Shown here: positions 1 to 10,040 of the stretch, one piece after another
Layout of the letters: the number at the start of each line of letters is the position of its first letter
Numbering within the stretch: the stretch's first letter is position 1
Origin: Limosilactobacillus difficilis
Lineage (GTDB): Bacteria > Bacillota > Bacilli > Lactobacillales > Lactobacillaceae
Assembly (NCBI RefSeq): GCF_947387495.1
Contig: NZ_CANDNU010000007.1
Span: forward strand, 1-62,931
Length of the DNA stretch: 62,931 nt
Reading direction: 5' to 3'
Notes under the pieces: model-generated
Told to the model about the DNA's origin: nothing
The model's input: only the letters and a program-made list of their open reading frames with translations
The model's database searches: none
Translations under genes and position numbers: made by a program

Positions 1-78
1 GATTTGGTTATTAAACTAATTCTACCCGTTATGGGTTATTTTTTTAATTTATGTTGCACTTGAATTGTAAATTCTCAG
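1..78 (-). mobile_element. End of IS30-like insertion sequence (left copy, truncated by window)
   Basis: These 78 bases are the reverse complement of 62785-62862 with a single mismatch (T at position 9 here). The right-hand copy leads directly into an IS30-type transposase start, so this is the 5' non-coding end of another copy whose transposase would run leftward, outside the window. The exact outer boundary is uncertain because no target duplication can be checked here. Confidence 0.75.
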
Positions 79-81
79 TAT

Positions 82-182
82 AAAAAAACCACTTACAACC
101 AGGGCGCGCGGCGAACCGCCTTCGAGTTAGACTAGGGATTGACCCACCATCATAACGCTCTATACCACAGATTGCAGTGATT
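82..182 (-). ncRNA. L17 downstream element-like RNA / rplQ 3' terminator
   Basis: Directly after rplQ the minus-strand RNA folds into a closing stem: AATCACT (182-176) pairs with AGTGGTT (93-87) and CAATC (174-170) with GGTTG (100-96). It encloses small GC hairpins (for example GGCG-GTT-CGCC) and is followed by a U-run at 86-82. A conserved structure in this exact place, the L17 downstream element, is known from lactic acid bacteria and Listeria. Position and fold fit, but no covariance model was run. The left IS begins only 3 bases beyond it. Confidence 0.6.
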
Positions 183-210
183 CTTTATTACGTATTTAAC
201 TAAAAAGCAA

Positions 211-594
211 TTAGTCAACCAGTGAAAGTTGAACCATTGGTGCACCATCGCCACGACGAGGCATTACCTTGTACATACGAGTGTAGCCACCGTTACGGTC
301 CTTGTACTTAGGACCAATTTCATCAAACAGTTTTTGCAAAGCAGTTTGAACAGTGACGTTAGCACCGTCTTCCTTAACGTCAGCAACAGCGTCGCGAACG
401 ATCTTAGCAGCTTGACGACGAGCAGACAAATCACCCTTCTTAGCAAGAGTAACCATCTTGTCCATTGTCTTGCGAACTTCCTTTGCACGAGCCACAGTCG
501 TGTTAATGCTGCCGTGCAGAATCAGTTCAGTTGTCAAATCACGCAATAAAGCCTTCCGTTGAGAACTGGTACGTTGCAATTTACGATAACTCAT
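211..594 (-). CDS. rplQ: 50S ribosomal protein L17
   Basis: 127 residues matching bL17, which binds 23S rRNA near the polypeptide exit region of the large subunit. The N-terminus ([19 protein letters not shown]) is the conserved family start. A strong ribosome binding site (GGGAGGG) lies about 8 bases upstream. It is the last gene of the alpha operon, 30 bases after rpoA, and is followed by a structured terminator rather than by the ECF transporter genes often found downstream in lactobacilli. Those are cut off by the IS end. Confidence 0.97.
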   Translation of the reverse strand: MSYRKLQRTSSQRKALLRDLTTELILHGSINTTVARAKEVRKTMDKMVTLAKKGDLSARRQAAKIVRDAVADVKEDGANVTVQTALQKLFDEIGPKYKDRNGGYTRMYKVMPRRGDGAPMVQLSLVD

Positions 595-624
595 GAATAT
601 GTTCCCTCCCTTTTTTCGTTATGA

Positions 625-1569
625 TTAATCACCTTGACGGAATGAAACGCCGAGGTCAGCTAACTTCAATTTGATTTCTTCCAGCGACTTCTGACCAAGG
701 TTCCGAACCTTCATCATATCGCTTTCGGTCCGTTCTGTAAGGTCCTTAACTGTTTCAATGCCCGCACGCTTCAAGCAGTTGTATGAACGAACAGAGAGGT
801 CCAACTCTTCAATGGTCTTGTCGAGCATCTTCTCTTTGTGCGTTTCTTCCTTCTCAACCATTACTTGAGCGTTTTGTGCTTCTTCAGTCAAGTTAACAAA
901 CATTGACAAGTGTTCAGTCAGGATCTTAGCAGCCAAGCTGACAGCTTCAGTCGGCGTCAATGAACCATCAGTCCAAATATCGAGCGTAAGTTTGTCATAG
1001 TCGTTGCGTTGACCAACACGAGTATTTTCCACCGTGTAGTTAACACGTTCAATTGGGGTGTAGATGGAATCAATCGGTAGTACACCAATTGCCAGGCCAT
1101 CCATCCGGGCTTTGTTGTCAGCAGCAGAAATATAACCACGACCCTTGTCGGCAGTCATCTGAATATGTAATTCAGCGCCGTCAGCAACGGTTGCGATATG
1201 CAAGTCGGGGTTCATAACAGTAACGTCACCGTCACCTTGAATATCAGCAGCCGTGACATCAGCAGGTCCCTTAACATCGAGATCAAGGTTCTTAACGTCA
1301 TCACTATCAATCTTCAAAGAAACCTTCTTCAGATTAAGAATGATTTGGGTAACGTCTTCTGTAACGCCTTCCACAGTGCTGAACTCATGCAGTACGCCAT
1401 CAATCTGAATACTAGTGATAGCTGCACCAGGCATCGAAGCCAGCATAACCCGACGCAGGGAGTTGCCCAGTGTCGTCCCATAGCCACGTTCCAGTGGCTC
1501 TACGACAAATTTGCCGTAGTTGCCGGTCTCCTCAACTTTTTGAATGTTTGGTTTTTCAAATTCGATCAT
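625..1569 (-). CDS. rpoA: DNA-directed RNA polymerase subunit alpha
   Basis: 314 residues, the normal bacterial length. The N-terminal domain (about 1-230) is the dimerisation and assembly platform for beta and beta'; a short linker leads to the C-terminal helix-hairpin-helix domain (from about residue 245, with [17 protein letters not shown]) that contacts UP elements and activators. The gene lies between rpsK and rplQ, as in Firmicutes generally. A GGGG Shine-Dalgarno lies about 12 bases before the ATG. An 86-bp gap with a hairpin separates it from rpsK. Confidence 0.98.
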   Translation of the reverse strand: MIEFEKPNIQKVEETGNYGKFVVEPLERGYGTTLGNSLRRVMLASMPGAAITSIQIDGVLHEFSTVEGVTEDVTQIILNLKKVSLKIDSDDVKNLDLDVKGPADVTAADIQGDGDVTVMNPDLHIATVADGAELHIQMTADKGRGYISAADNKARMDGLAIGVLPIDSIYTPIERVNYTVENTRVGQRNDYDKLTLDIWTDGSLTPTEAVSLAAKILTEHLSMFVNLTEEAQNAQVMVEKEETHKEKMLDKTIEELDLSVRSYNCLKRAGIETVKDLTERTESDMMKVRNLGQKSLEEIKLKLADLGVSFRQGD

Positions 1570-1613
1570 TCTACCGTTTTACCCCTTTCAAAACGCGGTA
1601 CGTATTTATCAAA

Positions 1614-1653
1614 TGCAACTTTCGGCTGAAAACGTCCTTCCGCCGATATTGCA
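1614..1653 (-). promoter_or_regulatory. Stem-loop between rpsK and rpoA
   Basis: In the transcript TGCAA (1653-1649) and TCGGC pair with GCCGA and TTGCA (1618-1614), giving a two-part stem with small internal loops. It has no U-run, so it is not an intrinsic terminator. It could be an RNA processing site or an autoregulatory element setting rpoA against ribosomal protein levels. The function is inference. Confidence 0.35.
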
Positions 1654-1655
1654 GA

Positions 1656-2045
1656 TTAAACACGACGACGCTTTGGCGGACGAGAACCGTTATGAGGAAC
1701 AGGAGTTACATCACGGATAGCAGTAACTTCAAGACCAGTTGCCTGAAGTGCACGAATAGCTGATTCACGACCAGAACCAGGACCCTTAACTTCAACTTCA
1801 ACCGTCTTCATTCCGTGTTCCATTGCTTGCTTAGCAGCAGCTTCTGAGCACATCTGAGCAGCAAAAGGAGTTGACTTACGTGAACCCTTGAAGCCCAAGA
1901 CACCAGCAGAAGACCAAGCAACAGCATTACCCTGTACATCAGTGATCATAACCAGGGTGTTGTTAAACGTTGAGTGAATGTGCGCAACACCAGTTTCAAC
2001 GTTCTTCTTTGCACGACGCTTACGCGTAGTTTTTTTGGTTGCCAT
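1656..2045 (-). CDS. rpsK: 30S ribosomal protein S11
   Basis: 129 residues matching uS11, a platform protein of the small subunit close to the mRNA exit and E site. The basic N-terminus ([19 protein letters not shown]) and the C-terminal PPKRRRV tail are typical. An AAAGGAGG site precedes the ATG. It lies 29 bases after rpsM in the alpha operon. Confidence 0.97.
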   Translation of the reverse strand: MATKKTTRKRRAKKNVETGVAHIHSTFNNTLVMITDVQGNAVAWSSAGVLGFKGSRKSTPFAAQMCSEAAAKQAMEHGMKTVEVEVKGPGSGRESAIRALQATGLEVTAIRDVTPVPHNGSRPPKRRRV

Positions 2046-2074
2046 AAAACTAACTTACCTCCTTTGAAAATTGA

Positions 2075-2455
2075 TTACTTCTTAGCGTTCGAAATCTTCT
2101 TGCCGGCAATGGCAACAGCCTTACCTTTACGAGTCCGGGCGTTGTTCTTGGTGTGTTGACCACGAACAGGCAGACCACGACGGTGACGCATGCCACGGTA
2201 TGAACCGATTTCTTGAAGACGCTTGATGTTCATTGAAATCTCACGACGAAGGTCCCCTTCGACTTCGAGTTGGTCCACTTGAACACGAATCTTATCTTCT
2301 TGATCAGGAGTCAGATCCTTGACACGAACGTCTTCAGAAACGCCTGCGTCCTTCAGAATCTTTTTAGCAGTGGAGTTACCAATGCCAAAAATGTAAGTTA
2401 AGCCGATTACGATACGTTTTTCACGAGGTAAATCGACACCTGCGATACGAGCCAT
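2075..2455 (-). CDS. rpsM: 30S ribosomal protein S13
   Basis: 126 residues matching uS13, a head protein forming intersubunit bridges and touching the P-site tRNA with its basic C-terminal tail ([14 protein letters not shown]). The helix-two-turn-helix region with [16 protein letters not shown] is conserved. A GGAGG site lies about 8 bases before the ATG. It follows rpmJ by 27 bases. Confidence 0.97.
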   Translation of the reverse strand: MARIAGVDLPREKRIVIGLTYIFGIGNSTAKKILKDAGVSEDVRVKDLTPDQEDKIRVQVDQLEVEGDLRREISMNIKRLQEIGSYRGMRHRRGLPVRGQHTKNNARTRKGKAVAIAGKKISNAKK

Positions 2456-2482
2456 TTATTTCACCTCCAAATATAAGATAAA

Positions 2483-2602
2483 CTACTTGCCCTGACGTTG
2501 CTTATGCTTTGGGTTAGCTGGGCAAATAACCATAACCTTGCCGTGACGCTTAACAATCCGGCAATGTTCGCACATGCGTTTGACTGATGGTCTTACTTTC
2601 AT
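2483..2602 (-). CDS. rpmJ: 50S ribosomal protein L36 (zinc-binding form)
   Basis: A 39-codon gene reading [20 protein letters not shown] and ending in KHKQRQGK, the canonical bL36. C11, C14, C27 and H33 form the zinc ribbon, so this is the zinc-containing (C+) version. A GGAGG site lies 6-7 bases before the ATG. The position between infA and rpsM is the usual Firmicutes arrangement. Confidence 0.96.
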   Translation of the reverse strand: MKVRPSVKRMCEHCRIVKRHGKVMVICPANPKHKQRQGK

Positions 2603-2633
2603 TTCAAATCCTCCAAAAATTCAAATTCTATGT

Positions 2634-2852
2634 TTATTTGAAGCGGAAAGTAATCCGGCCCTTGGTCAGATCATACGGAGACATTTCCAACCTTACACGG
2701 TCACCAGGCAAAATCTTGATGTAGTGCATCCGGATCTTGCCGGAAACGTGGGCCAGAACCTGCACGCCGTTTTCCAGTTCAACTTTAAACATTGCATTAG
2801 GCAGAGTTTCAACAACCTTACCCTCAACTTCAATTACATCCGCTTTTGCCAC
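2634..2852 (-). CDS. infA: Translation initiation factor IF-1
   Basis: 72 residues, the exact family length, forming a single S1-like OB fold that occupies the ribosomal A site during initiation. [19 protein letters not shown] and the C-terminal [15 protein letters not shown] are conserved. An AAGGAGG site lies 7 bases upstream. It is located between adk and rpmJ, as in Bacillus and lactobacilli. Confidence 0.97.
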   Translation of the reverse strand: MAKADVIEVEGKVVETLPNAMFKVELENGVQVLAHVSGKIRMHYIKILPGDRVRLEMSPYDLTKGRITFRFK

Positions 2853-2975
2853 TAAATGGTTCCTCCTTGCCTTTGTCTGACTACGTTAAAAGCGGTGGAA
2901 AGCACGCAACTTTCCACTGCTAGCTAGACAAAACCTTTGAAATGATACCATATAAATATCATTTACGCAAGCGTC

Positions 2976-3650
<675 letters not shown>

Positions 3651-3654
3651 CTAT

Positions 3655-4977
3655 TTATTCATATGCTTCTGGTGATTGATCGTCATGGATAAAACCAATG
3701 TACTCACGCTTCATCGTTAATCCGTTAATCTGACGATCAACATCCAAAGCAATTTGAACAATGATCAGAAGGCTCGTCCCACCTAAACCAATTGATTGGC
3801 TCAAGTTCCAAACCATGCTGGCAATTAACGGAATCAAAGAAATCAAACCAAGGAAAAGTGAACCAACCGTACTCAGACGCATTAATAATGCGGAAACGTA
3901 ACTTTGCGTGCCTTTTCCCGGCCAAATACCCGTGATGTAGCTTCCTTGCTTCTGCAGATTTTCCGCTAACTTTTCAGGATTGACCTGAACAAAAGCGTAG
4001 AAGAAGGTGAAGACAACAATCAAGAAGGTATACAACGCAACCCCCGGTCCGGACTGCATATTAAAAATAGTTGTCAGAACCTGATACCAAGTATCACTAC
4101 CGTGGGATTGTTGAAAAGCCATCAAAATAGTTTGTGGTGTGGAAATGAATGAACCAGCAAAGATAACTGGAATAACACCAGAAACGTTAATCTTCAGTGG
4201 CAAGTAACTGCTTGACGGGGCAGTCGTCGTCCGCCGAGTGTATTGAATTCGCAGACGCCGTTCAGCTTGCTGGAAGTAAGTAACAAACTGGACGATTAAT
4301 AGTAAGGCAATAATAACCAGCGCAACGAAACCAATACCAAGCCATAGCTGGTTACCCGATTCGCCAGTAATTTGATCATTCCACATTTGCCGCAAGCCCG
4401 TCGGAATTTGAGCAACAATCCCGGCGAAAATCAGCATGGAAACCCCATTACCAACACCTCGTTCGGTAATCATGTCTCCAAGCCAAGTAGCAAACATTGT
4501 CCCCGCCGTCAAAATCAAACCAATTGTCAAATAGGTCATGACATTGGGATTGTTCACCAGTTTGATTGAACTCAAAGCGTTAAAGCCGGCAGTGATCCCT
4601 ATCGATTGGATAAAACCGAGGACAATAGTCAACCAACGCGTTGCTTGATTCAATTTTTGCCGGCCAACTTCCCCCTGCTTGCTCCATTCAACGAACTTCG
4701 GAACGATGTCCATCTGGAGCAACTGGACAACAATTTGCGCGGTGATATATGGCGAAACCCCCATCGCAAACAGTGAGTAATTTTCCAAGCCCCCACCACT
4801 AAAGGTATTCAGGATGGAAGCCAAGCCGGTATTGGAGATCTGTTCCAATGCCGCAGCATTGATGCCAGGAACAGTAATCCAAGCACCAATCCGATAAACA
4901 AATAACACAAAGAGGGTAAAGAGGATCTTGTTACGGATTTCCTTCACCCTAAATGCATTTTTGATGGATGTGAGCAA
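3655..4977 (-). CDS. secY: Protein translocase subunit SecY
   Basis: 440 residues with about ten membrane segments, the pore of the Sec translocon. It starts with TTG (MLTSIKNAFRVKEIRNK) immediately after the rplO stop (TAA-TTG, no spacer). Its Shine-Dalgarno (GAGGTG) lies inside the last codons of rplO, so translation is coupled. The cytosolic loop with LRIQYTRRTT and the C-terminal tail are conserved. This is the primary SecY, in the spc operon between rplO and adk. Confidence 0.97.
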   Translation of the reverse strand: MLTSIKNAFRVKEIRNKILFTLFVLFVYRIGAWITVPGINAAALEQISNTGLASILNTFSGGGLENYSLFAMGVSPYITAQIVVQLLQMDIVPKFVEWSKQGEVGRQKLNQATRWLTIVLGFIQSIGITAGFNALSSIKLVNNPNVMTYLTIGLILTAGTMFATWLGDMITERGVGNGVSMLIFAGIVAQIPTGLRQMWNDQITGESGNQLWLGIGFVALVIIALLLIVQFVTYFQQAERRLRIQYTRRTTTAPSSSYLPLKINVSGVIPVIFAGSFISTPQTILMAFQQSHGSDTWYQVLTTIFNMQSGPGVALYTFLIVVFTFFYAFVQVNPEKLAENLQKQGSYITGIWPGKGTQSYVSALLMRLSTVGSLFLGLISLIPLIASMVWNLSQSIGLGGTSLLIIVQIALDVDRQINGLTMKREYIGFIHDDQSPEAYE

Positions 4978-5412
4978 TTACATCACCTCAGTTTTGCCGC
5001 CAGCAGCTTCAATTGCTGAAACTGCAGATGCAGAAAACTTGTTGGCCTTAACAGTAAGCTTCTTCGTCAGCTTGCCACTACCAAGAACTTTAACACCGCT
5101 CTTGAGGTTCTTAACGATCCCCTTTTCAATCAGAACCGCTGGAGTTACTTCAGCACCGTCATCAAACTGGTTCAAAGCAGCCAAGTTGATGATTGCGTAT
5201 TCCTTGCGGTTGATGTTACTAAAACCACGTTTTGGCATTTGCCGGTATAATGGCATCTGGCCACCTTCAAAACCTAAACGGGTCTTGCCGTGAGCTTTTT
5301 GCCCCTTGGTACCACGGCCAGAGGTAAAACCATGACCTGATGACAGGCCACGACCCTTACGCAGCTTCTTGAAACGTGAACCAGCAGCTGGTTTCAATTC
5401 ATTTAACTTCAT
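4978..5412 (-). CDS. rplO: 50S ribosomal protein L15
   Basis: 144 residues matching uL15, an early-to-mid assembly protein of the large subunit. The glycine- and basic-rich N-terminal extension ([20 protein letters not shown]) inserts into 23S rRNA. The last codons GAG GTG ATG serve as the secY ribosome binding site. It lies 31 bases after rpmD. Confidence 0.97.
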   Translation of the reverse strand: MKLNELKPAAGSRFKKLRKGRGLSSGHGFTSGRGTKGQKAHGKTRLGFEGGQMPLYRQMPKRGFSNINRKEYAIINLAALNQFDDGAEVTPAVLIEKGIVKNLKSGVKVLGSGKLTKKLTVKANKFSASAVSAIEAAGGKTEVM

Positions 5413-5443
5413 TATCTAGGCACCTCCTTTTTGATTGGTCTGA

Positions 5444-5626
5444 TTACTTAACTTCTTCAACGGAAAGCAAGTGGGCAACCTTAAAAATAGCGCCCCGAGT
5501 AGATGCGTTATCCGGCAGGATAGCGGAACTACCAATGCGACCCAGGCCCAGTGCCTTGATAATGGCACGTTGACGAGGTTCACGGTGGGCAACGCTATGA
5601 ACTAAAGTAACTTTAACTTGAGCCAT
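5444..5626 (-). CDS. rpmD: 50S ribosomal protein L30
   Basis: 60 residues, the compact bacterial uL30 ([20 protein letters not shown], ending LLSVEEVK). It binds 23S rRNA on the large subunit. It sits between rpsE and rplO, the standard spc-operon position, with AGGAGG before the ATG. Confidence 0.96.
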   Translation of the reverse strand: MAQVKVTLVHSVAHREPRQRAIIKALGLGRIGSSAILPDNASTRGAIFKVAHLLSVEEVK

Positions 5627-5640
5627 AATTCGTGTCCTCC

Positions 5641-6150
5641 TTATTCTGCTAAGTGGTCAGCTGAAACGCCACGGATAGCAGCAACTTCGTCAGCGCTCTT
5701 CAGTTGCTTCAAGCCATCAAACGTTGCACGAACAACGTTAACTGGTGTGTTAGATCCAAGACGCTTTGCAGTAACGTCGTCAATCCCAGCCAATTCCATA
5801 ACGTTCCGGACAGCGCCACCAGCGGTGACCCCAGAACCTTCAACGGCTGGCTTTAACATGATCTTGCCACCACCCCAGTGACCAATTACTTCGTGCGGAA
5901 TCGTAGTTCCGACGATTGGAACAGCAATCAGGTTCTTCTGGGCAGCTGCAGAAGCTTTACGGATAGCTTCTGGAACTTCTTGAGCTTTACCAGTACCGAA
6001 GCCAACGTGACCGTGCTTGTCGCCAACGACAACTAATGCGGCAAAACGCAGACGACGACCACCCTTAACAACCTTAGTAATCCGGTTGATAGAAACGACT
6101 TCGTCTTCAAGGTCCAGCTTGGACGGATCAATGTATGATGATGATGCCAT
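5641..6150 (-). CDS. rpsE: 30S ribosomal protein S5
   Basis: 169 residues matching uS5, which shapes the mRNA entry channel and influences decoding fidelity. The N-terminal double-stranded-RNA-binding-like domain ([18 protein letters not shown]) and the C-terminal domain with the [13 protein letters not shown] region are intact. Known spectinomycin-resistance changes lie in the 19-33 loop, and nothing abnormal is seen there. A GGAGG site precedes it. Confidence 0.97.
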   Translation of the reverse strand: MASSSYIDPSKLDLEDEVVSINRITKVVKGGRRLRFAALVVVGDKHGHVGFGTGKAQEVPEAIRKASAAAQKNLIAVPIVGTTIPHEVIGHWGGGKIMLKPAVEGSGVTAGGAVRNVMELAGIDDVTAKRLGSNTPVNVVRATFDGLKQLKSADEVAAIRGVSADHLAE

Positions 6151-6171
6151 TACGGGTTATTCCTCCTTCTG

Positions 6172-6528
6172 TTAGAATTTCAGTCCGTTTTCACGAGCAG
6201 CGTTGGCAAGAGCTTCAACACGACCATGGTAAAGGTAGCCACCACGGTCAAATACGACGTTGCTGATCTTAGCATCTTGTGCACGCTTGGCAATCAATTC
6301 ACCAACACTTGCTGCTTGTTCAGTCTTCGTCTTACCACTTACTTCGCTGTCTTGGGTTGAGGCACTTGCGAGCGTCACACCCTTTACGTCATCAATTAAT
6401 TGAGCGTAAATGTTTTTGTTTGAACGGTAAACACTTAAGCGTGGGCGCTCCGCAGTACCAGAGATCTTACCGCGAACGCGCATGTGACGGCGTTGACGGA
6501 TTTTGTTCTTGTCTGGTTTCAGAATCAC
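6172..6528 (-). CDS. rplR: 50S ribosomal protein L18
   Basis: 118 residues matching uL18, which with L5 and (where present) L25 anchors 5S rRNA in the central protuberance. An upstream in-frame GTG at 6537 lies inside the Shine-Dalgarno (GAGGTG), so the second GTG at 6528 is taken as the start, giving [20 protein letters not shown] with 6 bases of spacing and the family's usual length. The C-terminus [20 protein letters not shown] is conserved. Confidence 0.95.
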   Translation of the reverse strand: MILKPDKNKIRQRRHMRVRGKISGTAERPRLSVYRSNKNIYAQLIDDVKGVTLASASTQDSEVSGKTKTEQAASVGELIAKRAQDAKISNVVFDRGGYLYHGRVEALANAARENGLKF

Positions 6529-6581
6529 AACAGTCACCTCTTATTATTAAATAGAATATTTTAACGAAACTGGTCAGCGGA

Positions 6582-7118
6582 CTACTTACCAGTCTTACCT
6601 TCCTTACGGATGATGTGTTCGTTCATGTAACGAATCCCCTTGCCCTTGTATGGTTCTGGAGCACGAACGGCACGAACTTCAGCAGCAAAGTCACCAACGT
6701 GTTGCTTGTCACAACCGCTAATAGTGATGTTGCCCTTTTCAACCTTTACTTCAAGGTCATCAGGCTGCTGCATTTCAACAGGGTGAGAGTAACCAACTGA
6801 AAGAACCAGCGTCTTACCCTTCATCTGTGCACGGTAACCAACACCAACCAGTTGGAGGATCTTAGTGTAACCCTTCGTAACGCCTTCAACCATGTTGTTA
6901 ACGTTAGCCCGAGTAGTACCGTGGATCATTTTAAGTTGGTTGTCGTCACTGTCGCCACGATCAAACTTAACGGTGTCGTCATCAACCGTCATCTTAATCA
7001 GTGGGGAAATTTCACGTGACAATGTCCCCTTAGGGCCCTTAACAGTCACAACGTTACCAGATTGAGAAACCTGAACGTCTTTTGGAAGTTTAATTTCCTT
7101 GTAACCAATACGACTCAT
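6582..7118 (-). CDS. rplF: 50S ribosomal protein L6
   Basis: 178 residues matching uL6: two copies of the L6 fold near the GTPase centre and sarcin-ricin loop. The C-terminal GVGYRAQ and [16 protein letters not shown] signatures are present. Spacing to rpsH and rplR is normal for the spc operon. Confidence 0.97.
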   Translation of the reverse strand: MSRIGYKEIKLPKDVQVSQSGNVVTVKGPKGTLSREISPLIKMTVDDDTVKFDRGDSDDNQLKMIHGTTRANVNNMVEGVTKGYTKILQLVGVGYRAQMKGKTLVLSVGYSHPVEMQQPDDLEVKVEKGNITISGCDKQHVGDFAAEVRAVRAPEPYKGKGIRYMNEHIIRKEGKTGK

Positions 7119-7146
7119 CTGCGCACCTCCTATCTTCGTTTATTTA

Positions 7147-7545
7147 TTACCAAACGTAGGCGATAACTTCGCCGCCGATGTTCTTAGCACGTGCAACCTT
7201 GTCAGTAACAACTCCTTGAGAAGTTGAAATAATGGCAATGCCCAGCCCGTTCAGAACCTTCGGAACAGCATCTGCCTTAACGTATGTACGAAGACCAGGC
7301 TTTGAGATCCGCTTCAGTCCGGAAATAACCCGTTCACCGTTCTTACCATACTTCAGGAACACGCGAATGATGCCTTGCTTGTCATCATCAACGTATTCAA
7401 CATCGCTAACGAAACCTTCAGCCTTGAGAGTTTCGGCGATGTCGCGTTTCATCTTTGATGCAGGTGCTTCAACTGAAGCGTGGTGCGCCATGTTGGCGTT
7501 ACGAATCCGCGTCAGAAAGTCTGCAATTGGATCACTCATTGACAT
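7147..7545 (-). CDS. rpsH: 30S ribosomal protein S8
   Basis: 132 residues matching uS8, a primary 16S rRNA binder of the central domain. In E. coli it is the translational repressor of the spc operon, but that role is not established in Firmicutes. The start at [17 protein letters not shown] is chosen because GGAGG lies 10 bases upstream; the second Met (codon 3) is less well spaced. The C-terminal [20 protein letters not shown] signature is intact. Confidence 0.96.
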   Translation of the reverse strand: MSMSDPIADFLTRIRNANMAHHASVEAPASKMKRDIAETLKAEGFVSDVEYVDDDKQGIIRVFLKYGKNGERVISGLKRISKPGLRTYVKADAVPKVLNGLGIAIISTSQGVVTDKVARAKNIGGEVIAYVW

Positions 7546-7576
7546 CGATGTTTTTCCTCCTTTGTCGGTGATTTGT

Positions 7577-7762
7577 TTACCAGCTAGCCTTCTTCATGCC
7601 AGGAATCTCACCCTTGTGGGCCAGCTCACGTAAGCAAAGACGGCATAAGTGGAATTTACGGTAAACTGAGTGCGGACGTCCACAGCGTTCACAACGGGTG
7701 TATTCCCGTACCTTAAACTTAGCAGGCCGCTTACTCTTAGCAATTAATGATTTTTTAGCCAA
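7577..7762 (-). CDS. rpsN: 30S ribosomal protein S14 type Z
   Basis: 61 residues, the short zinc-binding uS14 (also called rpsZ). C24-x2-C27 and C40-x2-C43 form the zinc site. The protein is part of the 30S head. Any zinc-independent 89-residue paralogue would lie elsewhere. It sits between rplE and rpsH with a GGAGG site. Confidence 0.96.
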   Translation of the reverse strand: MAKKSLIAKSKRPAKFKVREYTRCERCGRPHSVYRKFHLCRLCLRELAHKGEIPGMKKASW

Positions 7763-7783
7763 TGTTTGTGGAACCTCCTTAAA

Positions 7784-8326
7784 TTAACGTGCGAAAGGCA
7801 TGCCGAGTTGAGCTAACAATTCGTGTGATTCCTCGTCAGTTTCGGCAGTCGTAACAATAACAACGTCCAAGCCACGAACCCGCTTGACATTTTCGAAGTT
7901 GATTTCTGGGAAGATCAATTGTTCCTTAACACCCAGGGTGTAGTTGCCACGACCATCAAAGGCCTTGTTGCTAACACCGTGGAAGTCACGAACACGTGGC
8001 AACGAAACATTGATCAACTTGTCCAAGAAGTCGTACATCCGAGTTCCACGAAGGGTAACCTTGGCACCAATAGCCATTCCTTCACGAAGACGGAAACCGG
8101 CAATTGACTTGTGAGCCTTCGTAACCAGTGGCTTTTGACCAGAGATCAAAGTTAATTCAGAAACGGCTTCATCCAGGTTCTTAGAGTTAGTAGTCGCATC
8201 ACCAACACCCATGTTAAGCACAATCTTGTCAACCTTAGGTGCTTGCATGATTGACGAATAGTTGAACTTTTCAATCAGTGCAGGACGAACTTCATTTTCG
8301 TACTTAGCTTTTAAACGGTTTTCCAT
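7784..8326 (-). CDS. rplE: 50S ribosomal protein L5
   Basis: 180 residues matching uL5, which binds 5S rRNA and forms a bridge to S13. [20 protein letters not shown] and the [20 protein letters not shown]-type core (GFRLREG) are conserved. Standard spc-operon position between rplX and rpsN, 21 bases from the latter. Confidence 0.97.
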   Translation of the reverse strand: MENRLKAKYENEVRPALIEKFNYSSIMQAPKVDKIVLNMGVGDATTNSKNLDEAVSELTLISGQKPLVTKAHKSIAGFRLREGMAIGAKVTLRGTRMYDFLDKLINVSLPRVRDFHGVSNKAFDGRGNYTLGVKEQLIFPEINFENVKRVRGLDVVIVTTAETDEESHELLAQLGMPFAR

Positions 8327-8355
8327 GATAAATAATTTCCTCCTTCCCTGATTGA

Positions 8356-8661
8356 TTAGTCCAGAACCTTGCCAGACTTCTTGGCAAAGCGTACTTTCTT
8401 GCCATCTTCAAACTTAACACCAAGACGAGTTGGTTCGTTCGTTGATGGGTCTAAAATCATAACGTTTGAAGCATCAATCGGGCCATCTGCGTCCTTAATT
8501 CCACCAGGTTGGCCGTTACTTGGCTTCACGTGTTTTTTAATCTTGTTAACGCCCTCGACAACAACGCGATTAGACTTAGCAAGTACTTGTTTGATCGTAC
8601 CTTCCTTGCCCTTGTCCTTACCAGCGATGACGCGGACCTTGTCACCTGTCTTTAACAACAT
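8356..8661 (-). CDS. rplX: 50S ribosomal protein L24
   Basis: 101 residues matching uL24, an assembly-initiating protein near the tunnel exit with a KOW motif ([18 protein letters not shown]). The frame is open back to 8691, but the Shine-Dalgarno TTGGAGGTG lies inside that extension, 8-9 bases before the ATG at 8661 (MLLKTGDKV). That ATG also gives the normal family length. Confidence 0.95.
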   Translation of the reverse strand: MLLKTGDKVRVIAGKDKGKEGTIKQVLAKSNRVVVEGVNKIKKHVKPSNGQPGGIKDADGPIDASNVMILDPSTNEPTRLGVKFEDGKKVRFAKKSGKVLD

Positions 8662-8693
8662 GTGAGTGTGCACCTCCAAATTAGTGAACAAAT

Positions 8694-9062
8694 TTACAGA
8701 ACTTCAGGAGCCAGTGAGATGATCTTCATGAAGTCATCGTCACGCAGTTCACGAGCAATTGGTCCAAAAATACGGGTGCCCTTAGGACTCTTATCATTGT
8801 TGATCAAAACAGCAGCGTTCTCATCAAACTTAATGTAAGAACCATCCTTACGGTGCAGACCATGCTTAGTCCGAACGACTACGGCCTTAACAACGTCACC
8901 CTTCTTGACAACGCCACCTGGTGTGGCCTGCTTGACAGTAGCCACAATAACGTCACCAATGTTACCAGTCTTCACACGGGAGCCGCCAAGGATCTTAATG
9001 ACCAAGATTTCGCGAGCACCTGAGTTATCAGCGACCTTTAACCGACTTTCTTGCTGAATCAC
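8694..9062 (-). CDS. rplN: 50S ribosomal protein L14
   Basis: 122 residues, the fixed length of uL14. It binds 23S rRNA and forms bridge B8 with 16S r[23 protein letters not shown] is the conserved start. First gene of the spc section, 54 bases after rpsQ. Confidence 0.97.
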   Translation of the reverse strand: MIQQESRLKVADNSGAREILVIKILGGSRVKTGNIGDVIVATVKQATPGGVVKKGDVVKAVVVRTKHGLHRKDGSYIKFDENAAVLINNDKSPKGTRIFGPIARELRDDDFMKIISLAPEVL

Positions 9063-9116
9063 GGTTAATGTCCTCCTTCCTTAATCAATAAATTAGAATA
9101 CGATTGTGGGTCCGTT

Positions 9117-9383
9117 TTACAGAATAACGGCCTTTTTAACGATCTTCACGAGACGGAAACGCTTCTTCGCTGAAAGTGGACGAGTTTCCATGATTTGAAC
9201 AGTGTCGCCAACTTTAGCTTCGTTGTTTTCATCGTGAGCGTAGTACTTCTTTGAGTACTTGATCTGTTTGCCATATACAGGCGCGCTCTTTTGCGTATCG
9301 ATCACAACGGTAATAGTCTTGTCCATCTTGTCAGAAACAACACGGCCTTGATATACCTTGCGTGCGTTACGTTCTTCACTCAT
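9117..9383 (-). CDS. rpsQ: 30S ribosomal protein S17
   Basis: 88 residues matching uS17, an OB-fold primary binder of 16S rRNA ([14 protein letters not shown], then [20 protein letters not shown]). Last gene of the S10 section, directly after rpmC. Confidence 0.97.
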   Translation of the reverse strand: MSEERNARKVYQGRVVSDKMDKTITVVIDTQKSAPVYGKQIKYSKKYYAHDENNEAKVGDTVQIMETRPLSAKKRFRLVKIVKKAVIL

Positions 9384-9407
9384 GCGCTAATCCTCCTTTT
9401 CGTATTC

Positions 9408-9614
9408 TTATTTGTTGATTTCCTGTTGACGAAGAACAGTCTTGACCCGAGCAATATTCTTACGTACCGTCTTCAGGTTGGCGGTGTTTTCCAATTGACC
9501 AGTTGCTAATTGGAAGCGCAGGTTAAACAATTGTTCTTTTAAATCCTTTTCACGATCCAGCAGTTGGTCAGTGGTTAACCCATTCAGTTCTTTTACGTAG
9601 TCGTTACTCTTCAT
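9408..9614 (-). CDS. rpmC: 50S ribosomal protein L29
   Basis: 68 residues, a two-helix uL29 at the tunnel exit. An upstream GTG at 9626 lies within the Shine-Dalgarno (AGGTGG), so the start is the ATG at 9614 ([14 protein letters not shown]). The first 11 bases overlap the 3' end of rplP, implying translational coupling. [17 protein letters not shown] is the family signature. Confidence 0.95.
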   Translation of the reverse strand: MKSNDYVKELNGLTTDQLLDREKDLKEQLFNLRFQLATGQLENTANLKTVRKNIARVKTVLRQQEINK

Positions 9615-10038
9615 GAGATTGTCCACCTACTTCCTCACGTTTTACGATCTTAGTGCGGACTGGCATCTTAGAACCAGCAAGCCGCAAAGCTTCACGGGCA
9701 ACTTCTTCAGGAACACCCGCTACTTCGAATAAAATCTTACCGCGCTTGACTGGTGCAACCCAACCTTCAGGAGCACCTTTCCCGTTACCCATACGAGTAC
9801 CAACACCCTTACTAGTCCATGAAAGGTGTGGGAAAATTTTGATCCAAACACGGCCACCACGACGCATATGACGGGTGATAGCAATACGACCAGCTTCGAT
9901 TTGACGGTTGCTGATCCAATGAGAATCTAAGGCTTGCAGACCGTAATCACCAAAAGCAACGGTCTTACCGCCCTTGGCTTCACCGCGCATCTTGCCACGG
10001 AAAACCTTACGGTGCTTAACACGCTTTGGTACTAACAT
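9604..10038 (-). CDS. rplP: 50S ribosomal protein L16
   Basis: 144 residues matching uL16, a late-assembly protein near the A-site and peptidyl transferase centre. [19 protein letters not shown] and the [10 protein letters not shown] region are conserved. The gene starts 2 bases after the rpsC stop and overlaps rpmC by 11 bases at its end. Confidence 0.97.
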   Translation of the reverse strand: MLVPKRVKHRKVFRGKMRGEAKGGKTVAFGDYGLQALDSHWISNRQIEAGRIAITRHMRRGGRVWIKIFPHLSWTSKGVGTRMGNGKGAPEGWVAPVKRGKILFEVAGVPEEVAREALRLAGSKMPVRTKIVKREEVGGQSHEE

Positions 10039-10040
10039 AT

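Noticed and set aside
229-549. Plus-strand open frame over rplQ, and many similar long frames on the strand opposite conserved genes
   Set aside because: They lie entirely within well-conserved genes in other frames, lack ribosome binding sites and have unnatural composition. The same applies to frames opposite rpoB, rpoC, fusA and pepD.
8662-8691. Ten-codon N-terminal extension of L24, and similar extensions of L18, L29, S12 and RpoB
   Set aside because: Each extension contains the Shine-Dalgarno sequence of the real start and would give a non-canonical N-terminus.
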